Shown one piece after another: positions 52,746-63,663 of a DNA stretch of 64,000 nt. Numbering within the stretch: the stretch's first letter is position 1; every line of letters starts with the position of its first letter. Location of the stretch: assembly GCA_002102555.1 (NCBI GenBank), contig MCFL01000051.1, forward strand, positions 1-64,000. Direction: 5' to 3'. The translations under genes were made by a program, and so were the position numbers. Origin of the DNA: Catenaria anguillulae PL171. Taxonomy: Eukaryota > Blastocladiomycota > Blastocladiomycetes > Blastocladiales > Catenariaceae. The notes below the pieces were generated by a model, which worked only from the letters and a program-made list of their open reading frames with translations, did not search any database and was not told the origin of the DNA.

Positions 52746-54858
52746 ATGAGCAATCTGAGCAGATCCACAACCAGCTCTAATGGCCGGCTGCGCTCGCCTC
52801 TGGCCAGCAGTCAAACGCTGTTTGAATCGTTTTGCGCGTTGACTGACGAAGAGTATTCCCATGCAGCGAGCTTTATCGATTCGCTGGTCAACCACACATT
52901 TCCCGCACCATCATCATCAACAGCAGCAGCACTGCCAGTGAAACAAGGCGACCACCTCCAACCGCACGTCGTCGACATTGTTTATGCCGTCATCAAGTAC
53001 ATGCCGCACCTCGATGCCATCCTGCTCTCATCCGACTTTCTCTCTGCCAACCCAGACCTCGTCCCACACCTCTCGCTCGTCAAGCTGCTCCTGTTTCAAT
53101 TCATGGCGACGCACTTTACCACGCCGTCCATCTTTCTCCTCCCACCTGACGACGACCCCACTCGCAACCGGCCCAACGCAACTGTACGCTGGGCCGCAGA
53201 CATGCTCGTCGACCACAAAACCAAACTGCACGCCGCCTACGCGCGCCTGCGCATTGCCCACCAGGCCAGCGGCGCCACCGATGCGCAACGGCTCGCGAGC
53301 TTGGTCGATTGGTCAGCCCTAAAGGCAGTGGAAGAGGCTCCCGTTGCGTTTCGTGTGCGCGTGTCGCCAAAGGCACTGTTGGAAGCCATCACAGCCTGTT
53401 TGCCCACGTGGGATCCACAGGAGGACGTTGTGTGGGATAAAGCGCAGGAGGATTTGATTCGCGTGCCGGCGCATTTGGTTGGCGAGTTGTTGGCCAGTCC
53501 CATTGTCAAGAGTGCAGGGGTGGTTGTCCAGGATGCGTGTGCGGGAGTACCTGTGCAGATTGTGGTGGATTGGTTGGTGCCGAGGGTGCAGCGCATGTAT
53601 GAGGAGGATCAAGAGGACGAGGGAGAACCGGTCAAGATGGTCGTCTTGGACACGCGCGCAAACCATGGCAAGTGTGCTGCCTCCTTGTTTGTCACTTGAC
53701 TTTGCGCTGAATTGTCGTCGCTCACCTACTCGTACCATAACAGAAACCCGTCTCCGGTTGTACCAAGACTATGCTCCCAAGCTGGCAACCTACGTCTTTC
53801 CATCCCCCATCTCGCCCACGTTTCGTGCAACAGCAACTGTTGCCAACATGCCGTGGTCCGATTCGGCGCATCTCCTGGAGCGCGACTCGTTTCTCAACCT
53901 CGACCCGTTTGACGCCGACTCGGATGTTGCGCCAGACATTATTGTGGTCGACCCACTCAATTCCCAGTCGGCCGTGTTGGACGAAAAACATTTCTTGATT
54001 CAAGAGAAGACGCCTAAGCCTATTGTTGCGGATGAGCAGGCCAAGGACAAGTTGGTCGCGGGTCAGGTGGACATGTTGCAGCATGCCCTCAAGTGTATGT
54101 TTCCCCCGATTTCCCTGCAGGTCTCTGCCCTTGGCCAGATTCTTGACTTGTTTGAATTTTGCGCAGTCGCATCGGCCAAGTTTGTATTGTACACGACCCG
54201 ATCTACGGACGTGGCCGAAAACCAAGATGTTGTCGAGACATGTTTGGCCGCCAACAAGGAGTGGCGGCTCATGACGGTTGGCGAATTGGATCATGGCGAT
54301 ACACGCGATACCGCGAAAAGTGACAGTGCCGTGTTCCACGAGGAAGATGGGCAGGAGACCGCCAAGTCCCTAAATGGTGAACCCGAGCCGGTGGTGGATG
54401 CAACAACTTGGATTGAAATTGCACCCAATCCGCCCAATGTGACGTGCGGCATCTTTGTTGCGGTCCTGGCAAAGCGTCAAGTCGTAGATTCCGTTTCAGT
54501 GGGCGATGCAGAGGTAGACAGCGTGGACCAGGCCTTGGCGGCCGTGAGCAACTTCGACGAGACATCAGTGGATGATTCTCAAAGCAACCAACACGTAGAG
54601 GAACAGGCACAGGCGCAGGAACTCATCAAGCGGGCTAAAAAGAAGCGCAAGCAACACACGCAAAAGTTTTCTTTGCGGGCGTGGCGAGCATCCATGCGTG
54701 GGCGGGACGTGTCGGGGTTACACGTGCAAGGCTCTGCTGTGGATGTGATACCGCTGAGCGGGCAAATGAGGGCATTGAGTGTGGGATCGGTGCGGTCCGC
54801 AGAGGGGGCGCTACGGCGAAAGAGCTCGTCGTTTCCTATTGTTGTTCCGTGGAAGTAA
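52746..54858 (+). CDS. NSUN7-like RNA methyltransferase homologue, active-site residues lost
   Basis: A NOL1/NOP2/Sun-type fold in two pieces joined near 53670-53745, probably by an intron. AGVVVQDACAGVPVQIVVDW matches the family's 'QD.AS' strand. VVLDTRANHGKCAASL is a degraded motif I (usual LDxCAAPGGKT). DIIVVDPLNSQ stands where DPPCSG should be, and FVLYTTRSTDVAENQDVV stands where STCSxxxxENExVV should be. Both catalytic cysteines are therefore replaced (by Asn and Arg). The long helical N-terminus with LVKLLLFQFMATHF and the Lys-rich C-terminus fit NSUN7 rather than NSUN1-6. It probably binds RNA or a partner without methylating it. The exact splice is not resolved. Confidence 0.65.
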
Positions 54859-55666
54859 AGATGTCTATTCCCCGACACTCATGTATCCAACCGCTGTGCA
54901 AAAATGGATCAACACGGACATGATGTGGACACGTTCTTGGCTGGCCAGTTGAAGCGCAAGCCACGCGTGCGAGCTTCGCGATAAAAACAACAACCAGAGG
55001 GGGGTGGGGCCGCCGATCAAGATCAAGGCAGAGACCGGCATCATGATCTCACGTGATGTTTCGGAGATCGTTGCTATGCGGCAAGCCCCGAAGCGGGATC
55101 TGGCAACGGTGCGAGTTGGGATGCAAAACAAGCAAAACATGCAAAAAATGCGAAGTGGGGAGTGCGTGGCAGTGACTTGGCCCGCCGATCCAGCGATCAC
55201 AGCCGCACGGGTCAACACTTGAAAAGGGTGTCGACCACCCGCATCCCGTTCCTGCTCCCTTGGTTCCGTCAGATTGCTCGTTCCGCAACTTTGCTTACCC
55301 CACTCTTCATCCTTTTCCCACAACACATCTGTCAAGGTATTCTTCCATTCTTTCTGCCTCGCTCACCAGTCTCACGGTCCACGGTCCACGGTCCACGGCA
55401 CAAGGATCCCGTCGCGAGCAGCAGCACCACCCCGGACAATATGGATCAGACGCCCCACCCCTTTACCCGACTCGGCTACATGCGATGTGATGTGTGATGT
55501 GCGCGCAAGTAGGGCCGCCCGATCCGATTGTTGCTCGTGTGTCGTGTGTGTCTCGCGGCTGCCGCGCACTGATGTGCATCCGTGGACCACGTGACCCGTC
55601 GCCCTTGTGTTGATCGAGCATCCATACTGACTACCTTGTCACCCAACTCTGTGCCAACATTGACAG
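54859..55666. other. Promoter and leader of the EFL gene
   Basis: About 800 bp. A triple GGTCCACGG-type tandem occurs near 55376-55398. The bases before the start codon read like a splice acceptor (ATTGACAG then ATG), so a 5' leader intron is possible. No coding gene is seen. Confidence 0.4.
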
Positions 55667-57059
55667 ATGTCGCAAGGCAAGCCCCATCTTTCGATCGTCA
55701 TCTGCGGTCACGTCGATTCCGGCAAGTCGACCACCACTGGTCGTCTTCTTTTCGAGCTCGGTGGTATCCCCGAGCGTGAAATGGAAAAGCTCCGCGCTGA
55801 GGCCGATGCCCTCGGCAAGTCGTCGTTCGCCTTTGCCTTCTACATGGATCGTCAAAAGGAGGAGCGTGCCCGTGGTGTCACCATTGCTTGCACCACCAAG
55901 GAGTTCTTCACCGACAAGTGGCACTACACCATCATCGATGCCCCCGGCCATCGCGATTTCATCAAGAACATGATTTCCGGTGCCGCCCAGGCCGATGTTG
56001 CCCTCCTCATGGTGCCCGCCGACGGTAACTTCACCACCGCCATCCAAAAGGGTGACCACAAGGCCGGTGAAATTCAAGGCCAGACCCGCCAACACGCCCG
56101 TCTCCTTAACTTGCTCGGTGTCAAGCAGCTCATCGTTGGTGTCAACAAGATGGACTCTGACCCCGCTGGTCCCTACAAGAAGGAGCGTTACGACGAAATC
56201 TCGGCTGAGATGAAGGACATGCTCATCAAGACCGGTTGGAAGAAGGAGTTCGTTGAGCAGTCGGTGCCCGTCATCCCCATCTCCGGCTGGATGGGCGACA
56301 ACTTGCTCAAGCAATCGACCAACATGACCTGGTGGAAGGGTCAAGAGGTTGTGCACCCCAACGGTTCCAAGCACACCATTGTCACCCTCCTCAACGCCCT
56401 CAACGAGTTCGCTGACCTCCCCTCCCGCAAGGGCGACGCCAACCTCCGTGTGCCCATCTCCGGTATCTACAAGATCAAGGGTGTCGGTGATGTGCTTGCC
56501 GGCCGTGTCGAGCAGGTATTGTCACCCCCAACAAGGATGTTGTCTTCCTCCCCACCCACACCACCGCCACCCCCTGCGCTGGTAAGGTCTTCACCGTCGA
56601 GATGCACCACAAGAAGGTCGAGAAGGGTGAGACTGGTGACAACGTCGGTATGAACATCAAGGGTCTTGACAAGAACAACATGCCCCGTGTTGGTGACGTC
56701 ATGATCTACAAGGAGGACGGTACCCTCAAGGCCGTCAAGTCGTTCACCGCCCAGATCCAGACCCTCGACATCCCCTCGGAGGTCAAGCCCGGCTACTCGC
56801 CCATCGGTTTCGTCCGCTGCGGTCGCTCGGCCTGCAAGATCACCGCCATCAACTGGAAGATCGGCAAGGAGACTGGTCGCAAGAAGATGGAGTCCCCCCA
56901 CTCCCTCAAGGCCAACGAGGCGCCGAGGTTGTGTTCGAGCCCATCCAGCCCCTCGTCGTCGACACCTTCCAAAACTGCGAGGGTCTCTCCCGTATTGCTT
57001 TCCTCGATGGCAACACCGCCGTCATGTTGGGCAAGGTCGTCAAGGTTGAGCACAAGTAA
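55667..57059 (+). CDS. EFL: Elongation factor-like GTPase (EFL)
   Basis: A translational GTPase of the EFL subfamily, thought to replace eEF1A in delivering aminoacyl-tRNA. The start MSQGKPHLSIVICGHVDSGK, GGIPEREMEKLRAEAD, VTIACTTKEFFTDKWHYTII and NHKAGEIQGQTRQHAR-like GDHKAGEIQGQTRQHAR are EFL features absent from canonical eEF1A. G motifs: GHVDSGKST, DAPGH and NKMD. Domains 2 and 3 follow, with MHHKKVEKGETGDNVGMNIK and SPIGFVRCGRSACKITAINW. Two single-base shortfalls, near 56517 (CAGG where CAGGG is expected) and 56923 (GGCGCC where GGCCGCC is expected), break an otherwise perfect frame. Adding both gives 464 residues. A highly expressed gene with such codon bias is unlikely to be a true pseudogene. 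Confidence 0.95.
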
Positions 57060-57203
57060 AACCCCTCCCTTCCCTTGAGTCCACTTGGTGTGTGCGTGTG
57101 TGTTGAGCGGCAGTGTGTCCCCTTCCCTTTGCGGTTGTTGTTGCACTTCCTCTTGATCATGTCAATCCACTTTGTCTTTTGTACCTCCCTATCTGTAATT
57201 CGG

Positions 57204-57209
57204 AATAAA
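57204..57209 (+). other. Poly(A) signal of EFL
   Basis: AATAAA about 145 bp after the stop codon. Confidence 0.5.
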
Positions 57210-57459
57210 TAAGTGGGAAAAGAATCTTGTGCTGGTCTCATTTCGCGACTCATCCGGGATAGGTCAAAAAACCATGACATTGGCAAGTCCGTATGTCCTT
57301 GAGGTTTCGCGAAGCGGTCCAACGTGCGGACACAAACGCCTGGCTGACAATTTGGGCAATCCCAATGGACTGCAAGAGGCAATCGAGGTACTGCATGCAA
57401 TACATATTTTTCAAAACCTAGCAAAGTAACAATTAGCAAGTGCAACTGGAATAGCCCGC

Positions 57460-59946
57460 TCACCTCCTCACCGCGACCCATCGCACACCCACCGCCACAA
57501 CCACCGTCCCAAACACGAGCACACCAACCATCCACCTGGGCGCAAACACGGCCCACACCATCAAATGCCTCCGCAAGACGAGCGCCGCAACCGACGCATG
57601 CGTCACGCTCACTAGCTCCCACGCCACCACGCCCGCCACGGCGCGCCAGCTCGGCACGTGCGCAACAATAATGACAACGTGCCCAACGGTATTGGCCAGC
57701 ACGGCCAGTGGCGAAAGCACATAATGCGTGGTCCACATGCCCAAGTGCCCGATCGACCATTGGATCGAGCTGAGGGTCGATTGGTGGCCCGTGGAAAAGA
57801 GCGTTGTGCGCAAGAGCATGTGCGCAACCGTGATGAGCAATGGGTCACTGAGCGATACGGAATTGAGGGCAACGACCGCCGCAACAATCCCAGTCAGTCC
57901 TGCGAGTCGGTGGAACTGTGCAATCGACAAGACAATAGCCGTGCGTTTTGGAAGCGTGTGCGAGACAAATGTCGAGTAGAGGAGTATCAGGATGTGAGCT
58001 CGGACGGTCCAAACGGTCACGGCGCGCGGAACGTGTACGTTGAATGGCGCAACGAGCAATTCTTGATCGGCGATTTGGGACATGATGATGAGCAGGGCGC
58101 ACAGGACACGTGTGCGGCGGGATGTCACGGATGTGGATGCACCAGAGCCAAGCGCCGCCCAGCCTACAAATACAAGGGCACCGGCGGCGGTGAAAAGTTG
58201 GCCGATGCGGCCAGAGTCGTTGAAGGTGTTGAAGCAGGCGTGCTGTTCGGGGCGGCAAACAGTGACTTGGTGTGCGGCGGTGACAAGGGTAAGCGCGACC
58301 AGTGTTTTGAAAGTGGTGCGAGCAGTGCGGGGTGCAAAGAGGAGGTGGCAAGCGAGGACGGCCACGAGCAGCCAAAATGTGATCGAGTCTTCAAAGATGA
58401 CACCATTGTCCGAGTACACGAGGCAGCCGGCGACAATGGGAGCCAACGTCGTGGATACGGTGGTAAAGAATGATGACTGCGGGGCTTGAAAGAGGAGCTG
58501 AAAGAGAAATGGAGCGAGGTTGTTGGGCAAGCACAGAATCACAGCCGCAAGCAAGAGTGCAAGGCCAGCAATCATGGGCACGAGGTCGAAGCGTGCCCAA
58601 ACCTGGCGGCAAAGAGCAAGTGCTGCCGTTAGGAACTCGGCGGCATGGGTTTCCGGATTGGGCAGCTGGGCAAGCGCAGCGGCGCTAAAGTCGCCTGGAG
58701 CAACTTGCGAGTAAACGTTGAGAAACTTGAGCACCTGCGCCGCATTCAGTTGCAGTGCCCGCGCATAATAGCCTGGGTCGGGAAACAAGTGCGGGATCAA
58801 GGAGCCAAGATTTTCGAGCGGGATCGGTAAACCGAGCACGAGCGCAAGCGTCGGCACGAGGTCAATCTGGTTGATGGGACACTGCTCCTTGAAGGGATCC
58901 ACCATCCCATCTGCATCCACCTCTGGCTGCCGAATCACACCCTCATGCCGCTTGGTGTAAAACCACATGGCCGCATCCGTTTCCAGAAACGAGTCGCCCC
59001 CGTGGTCGCCCTTTGTGTCCATGCCATGGTCGCCTAGCACTACCAACAGCGCATCTTCGGGCAACTCGGCAACAACGCGCTCAATCACGCCATTGATTTG
59101 ATCGAGCTTGGAGCCCATGGCCGGATGGTCGGGCCCGTACCGATGTCCCGCATGGTCAACGCCCAAAAAGTGCGACACGAGGAGGTCCCAGTCGTTGCGG
59201 CGCATTTCGTCGAACAAGTGCGTTGTGCACCCATTGTCGACCGTGTGCAAGTCCCAGACGTCGAGCGACGGGTAGGGAAAGACTCTATCGAGCAGATGTG
59301 GATAGAGTAAGAGCCAAGTGTCGTCGCCCATCATGGTCGTTCCGTTGGCGTTTGTGGCGCCTTCACGTGGTGACTCCAAGTGGCGTTTTCGTCGGAGAGC
59401 AATCTGATTGAGAATGGAATCGTCGCGAATAATGTCTCCGCCGCCGAAATTCGAACCCATTTCCACAAATGTCGGCAAGTTGCCTGTCATGAGCGCCTTG
59501 AGCCGCTGGAACGTGGTTGTTGGCGGATCGGCCGTTGCGCGCAGCAGCACGCTCCCTGGAGTCCCCGTGCTTGATAGTACCGACAACCGGTTGCGGAAAT
59601 GAATCTCGTTGGAAGATATGCTGCGAGCTGGCAACGCAAAGTCGTAGCGGAGCGCATCGACGAGCAAAACGACGGCACGGCGAATGTGTGGGTGTGGACG
59701 GGGTGCCCAGCAAGCCCCTTCTATTGGAACATGACTGGGGAAGAAGGATTGTGTCGAGCTGTTGCTGTTGCTGTTGCTGGCTGTCGATTTTGGAGGATCG
59801 AAACAGTCGCTTGCAAGTGGGGCGAGGCCGTGGCGTGACAAGAGAAAGCCAAGCTTGAACAGGGAAAGGCCAACGAGAGCCAAGCATGCGGCGACGGCCA
59901 AGCCGGCGCTAGCGTTGGGTCGGCGCAAGATGGGCAAGGTTGACAT
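57460..59946 (-). CDS. GPI ethanolamine phosphate transferase 3 (PIG-O/Gpi13-like)
   Basis: Adds the bridging ethanolamine phosphate to the third mannose of the GPI anchor in the ER. The frame is intact (828 residues) and intronless. After an N-terminal membrane anchor (LAVAACLALVGLSLFKLGFL) comes the alkaline-phosphatase-like luminal domain with metal-site motifs VVLLVDALRYDF, SHFLGVDHAGHRYGPDHPAM and VVLGDHGMDTKGDHGG. TTTFQRLKALMTGNLPTFVE carries the nucleophile-region threonines. Many membrane helices fill the second half (for example LAGLTGIVAAVVALNSVSL). At 828 residues it is shorter than yeast or animal proteins (about 1,000), mainly because there are fewer C-terminal helices. Confidence 0.9.
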   Translation of the reverse strand: MSTLPILRRPNASAGLAVAACLALVGLSLFKLGFLLSRHGLAPLASDCFDPPKSTASNSNSNSSTQSFFPSHVPIEGACWAPRPHPHIRRAVVLLVDALRYDFALPARSISSNEIHFRNRLSVLSSTGTPGSVLLRATADPPTTTFQRLKALMTGNLPTFVEMGSNFGGGDIIRDDSILNQIALRRKRHLESPREGATNANGTTMMGDDTWLLLYPHLLDRVFPYPSLDVWDLHTVDNGCTTHLFDEMRRNDWDLLVSHFLGVDHAGHRYGPDHPAMGSKLDQINGVIERVVAELPEDALLVVLGDHGMDTKGDHGGDSFLETDAAMWFYTKRHEGVIRQPEVDADGMVDPFKEQCPINQIDLVPTLALVLGLPIPLENLGSLIPHLFPDPGYYARALQLNAAQVLKFLNVYSQVAPGDFSAAALAQLPNPETHAAEFLTAALALCRQVWARFDLVPMIAGLALLLAAVILCLPNNLAPFLFQLLFQAPQSSFFTTVSTTLAPIVAGCLVYSDNGVIFEDSITFWLLVAVLACHLLFAPRTARTTFKTLVALTLVTAAHQVTVCRPEQHACFNTFNDSGRIGQLFTAAGALVFVGWAALGSGASTSVTSRRTRVLCALLIIMSQIADQELLVAPFNVHVPRAVTVWTVRAHILILLYSTFVSHTLPKRTAIVLSIAQFHRLAGLTGIVAAVVALNSVSLSDPLLITVAHMLLRTTLFSTGHQSTLSSIQWSIGHLGMWTTHYVLSPLAVLANTVGHVVIIVAHVPSWRAVAGVVAWELVSVTHASVAALVLRRHLMVWAVFAPRWMVGVLVFGTVVVAVGVRWVAVRR

Positions 59947-60807
59947 TTCTAATGAGTCATTCGGTGTGACTTGATGTCATTGCTGATGGTTGCGATGTAC
60001 ATTGCTCACCGTGGCTATGGTGCCCGCAGCTTGCAGGGTTTCCGTGCGCGGCCAGAGCGTAGACACACTTGGCAAGAGACGCGACAAAAAGCGTGAACAC
60101 GAAAGCGCAAGGGCTGCCGATCTCTCTATGTATCGGAGCAGTTCAGCCAACGGGTCCACCCACACCCCGCAACCAACCTTTCTGCTCTTGCTGCTTCCGC
60201 GCCCGCCGGCCGGCCTGCCTCTGCCCAAGTCGCATCCGCATCCGCGTCCCATCCTTCCGCCGCGGATCGATCCTCATCGCCACTATTTCCCCACTTTCCC
60301 ATTGCCGAATATGGCACGTCAAGCATTTCTGGGTACCAGCACTCAGCCAACTGTCGCCATGGGCCTGAATCAGCCCAACGTCCATTTGGCGACCGACTTC
60401 ATAGCACTGATTCAACATGGAAGATCTTCCACAATTACCGACCTCTGAGGGTATGATCTCCCTTGCCCCCATTCGTCACTGGCTGCGAATCATGCAATCT
60501 CACTGCCCACTGGACACCAATCGCAGGTCAGTATTGTGACAACATGTCTTGCCTTGGCAACGAAACCCGCGGGTTCCGGGTTGCTCTTCAAGTCTCCGTG
60601 GGCCGCTACCCGACCAACAAAGCTAGGCTTTCCACATGTACCAGGTTGCCGCCAACCAACTCGGCTGTTTACCAAGGACCAAGATTCCGGTGTGTGTCGA
60701 GACGCTCATCAAGGACTCTTTTCCCGATCCCGCCGGCGAGTATACTGGTTTCATTCCAAAGTGATCTTGTTGTATTCAGTCTACCTCACGCACACATTCT
60801 TGCACAT
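59947..60807. other. Intergenic between PIG-O and the transposase
   Basis: About 860 bp with the PIG-O promoter. Cys-containing short frames on the plus strand have no supporting evidence. I could not find a transposon terminal repeat here. Confidence 0.4.
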
Positions 60808-62343
60808 CTACTCCCCCTCGTCCCCCTCGTCTTCCTCGTCCCCCTCATACGGCTCAGGCTCGAACCGGATGGAATGGAATGCGAAGTAGCACTGCCGACA
60901 CAATGCCGTATCCCACGAAATACACCGTGCCCCTGTTTTCCCAGCGCCATCCCTCCACTTTGTCGCATCCGCGGCCTTCATGATCGCTTTGGCCGCCTTG
61001 TTTGGAACCAAACACCGACAAGCCCAACAAGTCACGCGCTTGCCCCCTCCGACTCACTTCGAGGTGCGACACAGTCTTCCTTTTGGCGAGCTTCGTGACA
61101 CGGGAGACTTCTTCTGGTGATTCCGATGATTTCGGACGAAGATGGAGTGTCGCGTCCCTCCAGACAGACGCCTCAAGACCGAGCAGACTGTCAGTCTCGC
61201 TGTCGCACTGTTTGGCCTTAGGTGCCGCTGCCGCCGACGTCGTGGTAGGACGAGGAGCTTGGCCGCCACTGTTGATGAGGGAGTCGGTAAAATCCTCAGA
61301 CAAGGCGGTCACGAGCTGCAGCTTGAAATCACGAGCAGAGAGCTTTTCCTTTTCTGACGTGACCGACAGGTTGTACAGTATGTGAGCATTGACCACGACC
61401 TACACGAGACAATTGTGACAATTGTGAGCAAGTCATGGAATGGGATGAGCGAATGGCAGAAAATTGCGAACGGTTTTCATGAGCGTCTGGAAAATTGCAA
61501 ACCACTTGCACGTCGTTTGATCCCGAGTATCACGCACACGCAGGTTGTCACTGTTGTCAACCCCGAACACAATTTCACCGTACAGCTTGATAATGGCATG
61601 GGACGGTATCGGCTCACGCTTTTTGGTTGAAGAATCGTAGCGGAGAACAGTAACAAGCTCGTGTGGGTTGTGGCGGGTGGAAAGCGCGTGAACCGTCTTG
61701 TTGTCGACCCATGCGACGGCAGTGACTCGAGCGGTTCCGGATGAGGCAGGGTCGATTGGATACTGGACCTTGGTCGTAGCAACCTTCAAGTCGCCACGAC
61801 TGACACCCTTGTCCATGAGCAGCTCCTTGACCGGGAAAAACTTGCGGTTGGTTTGAGTTGTGCCGACCATGTACACACCGAGCATGCGCAATCGAACAGC
61901 AAGGCCAACAGACGTGAAGAAATTGTCGGTGACAACAGTACGATTGGTGTTCTGATAGCCAGCTGATTTCACGAGCGAGCACACAACACTACCACCCAAG
62001 CCCAGCTCCAAATCGTCATGCTCCTCATCCTTGCCCGAGTACACAGACATGTGTGTCAAATATCCGCATGCCAGATCCGCCAGCCCCCAGAACTTGATCC
62101 CCATTTCATGGGCTTCTTGGGCATGTACTGCTTCAACGACATGCGCCACTTGAATGGCACCATGACCTCGTCCGGTGATACGAATTCGCCCGGCGTGAAC
62201 GCCGCCTTGAATGACCTGTTGAGGAACTCGAGAAAGCCCATCCGATGGTGCCGATGTCGGTGTTGCTGGTTCCAATGGAATGTTCCTAAGGGAACGGGAA
62301 GGAACAACCACGTCATCGTGGGCAACTGCGCTGGGCGCAGCAA
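60808..62343 (-). mobile_element. piggyBac-type DNA transposon, transposase core
   Basis: A DDE_Tnp_1_7 transposase. The first catalytic Asp is in VSPDEVMVPFKWRMSLKQYM, just before PKKPMKWG. The second is in VVTDNFFTSVGLAVRLRMLG. The third is in LYGEIVFGVDNSDN. A GT-AG intron at about 61393-61475 joins IFQTLMKT to VVVNAHILYNLSV. The end carries the piggyBac cysteine-rich domain (TCWACRCLVPNK and LCRQCYFAFHSI). Two one-base slips, near 62098 and 61040, both at G runs, separate the pieces. All three acidic residues are kept, so the element is young or its transposase is in use by the host. Terminal repeats and TTAA target sites could not be assigned. Confidence 0.85.
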
Positions 62344-62600
62344 CAGTTACGATGCCAATGTTGGACAGGCCAGCGGGGGTGGCGGGCACAGGTGCAGTGG
62401 GCTCGGGGCCATTGGGCTCAGTGGCTGCAGCAACGGCCTCGCTGGTGGCGGCAACGGGCTCGGCGGCAACGGGTTCGGCAGCAACAGGCTGGCCAGCAAC
62501 CAGCACACTTGTGGTGGCGGGAGCGGCAGCAATCGGCGCGGCGACGCGGTGGCGGTGGTAACTGGCTTGGATCCGTGGATGAGGCTGGCGAGCGCGGCGA
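62344..62600 (-). CDS. Ala/Pro/Glu-rich linker upstream of the transposase core
   Basis: A frame rich in AAEPVAAEPVAATSEAV-type repeats leads toward the transposase core. In ordinary piggyBac proteins a helical N-terminal part of the core sits here, and it is missing. The linker may join the core to exons further upstream, or may fill the place of a lost segment. Confidence 0.4.
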
Positions 62601-63360
62601 GGTTATGGATGGCGCGGCGGCATCCGTGGAGGGTGCGGTAGGATTCGTGACGGATGCCGGTGATGCTGTGAGTGAGGGGTAAACTGATCGTCGCAGTTAG
62701 TTTGATTTCGCGTGGCATACACAGAACAATAACGAATTTGCTTACCATTGTTGTTCGCATCACCACTTGTTCGATCAACGTCCATTGAATCTCGCTCATC
62801 CTCTTCCGTGGCATCTGCGGCGACACTCGCATCTGCGGTACCATCCGTCGCATGATCCCCGCCCACAAGTCTCGCGACATTCTTGCGAATCTCGGCCAAA
62901 TCCCACCCCCTTGGTTTGATCAGCAAGTCCGTTTGGCCGTTTGCGCTGGGAATTCGGATGCCAACGCCGCCCACAAGCTCGACTTTGACAATCGCGGCGT
63001 ACACGGCTGCAGCGCGTTCCCGCATCCAAGAAGGCACCTTGGTTTTTGCCATACACCTTCCCTTGAGCAGAGACGTGATGCAGGTCTGAAAGCCGTTGAT
63101 CGTGGTGAGAGCCGCGCGGTTACTGAGCTGTTTGTGTGAATGTGCGAATGCAAACTGTGAGCGCCCATTTGAATTGGTGTTGAAATGCACTTGGTACGTA
63201 CGCGCGACTGAGAACAGTATAACCACATTCCTCGAACGAGTTGGTTACGTCAGTCAACATCTTGTCCAGATCCTGGGTCGCGCCGCATTTGAGACAGTTG
63301 AAGAGACTGGTGCAGGTGTTGGCAAGTTTGGGGCCACCGGTTCCATGGACGAGCCCAGGG
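62601..63360 (-). CDS. Unrecognised exons upstream of the transposase
   Basis: Two likely exons. One reads LFNCLKCGATQDLDKMLTDV then FEECGYTVLSRA and ends at a GTACGTACC donor near 63205. The other, after a CAG acceptor near 63120, reads NRAALTTINGFQTCITSLLK, AKTKVPSWMRERAAAVYAAI and VELVGGVGIRIPSANGQTDL, down to a Thr/Asp-rich stretch. A CxxCG pair suggests a zinc-binding element. They may be the N-terminal part of a gene that includes the transposase or a separate host gene. I do not recognise the family. Confidence 0.45.
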
Positions 63361-63663
63361 CTTGAGCCGCGGGCGTATTGGGTAGGGTGGATGGTTCTGG
63401 CGTCGCTTGAGAAGATGATAAGTCGTGGGATGTGGCCGAAGAAATGGGAGCAGAGGCGGTAGTTGTTGGTGCAGGTGTGTTTGGGTCGGACGGTGGCGGT
63501 GCAAGCATGTCGCCAAATACAGTACGCGAGCTTGATAGCTGCTTTCTTTGAGTCGCTCTAGACGTCTACGCATGCACTCAACAATTGTCAATTGGAAGAG
63601 AACGAGCAATGGGAACAATGGGAGGAGCGCAGCACGTACTGCTCGTTCGTTGCCGATTGGAAC

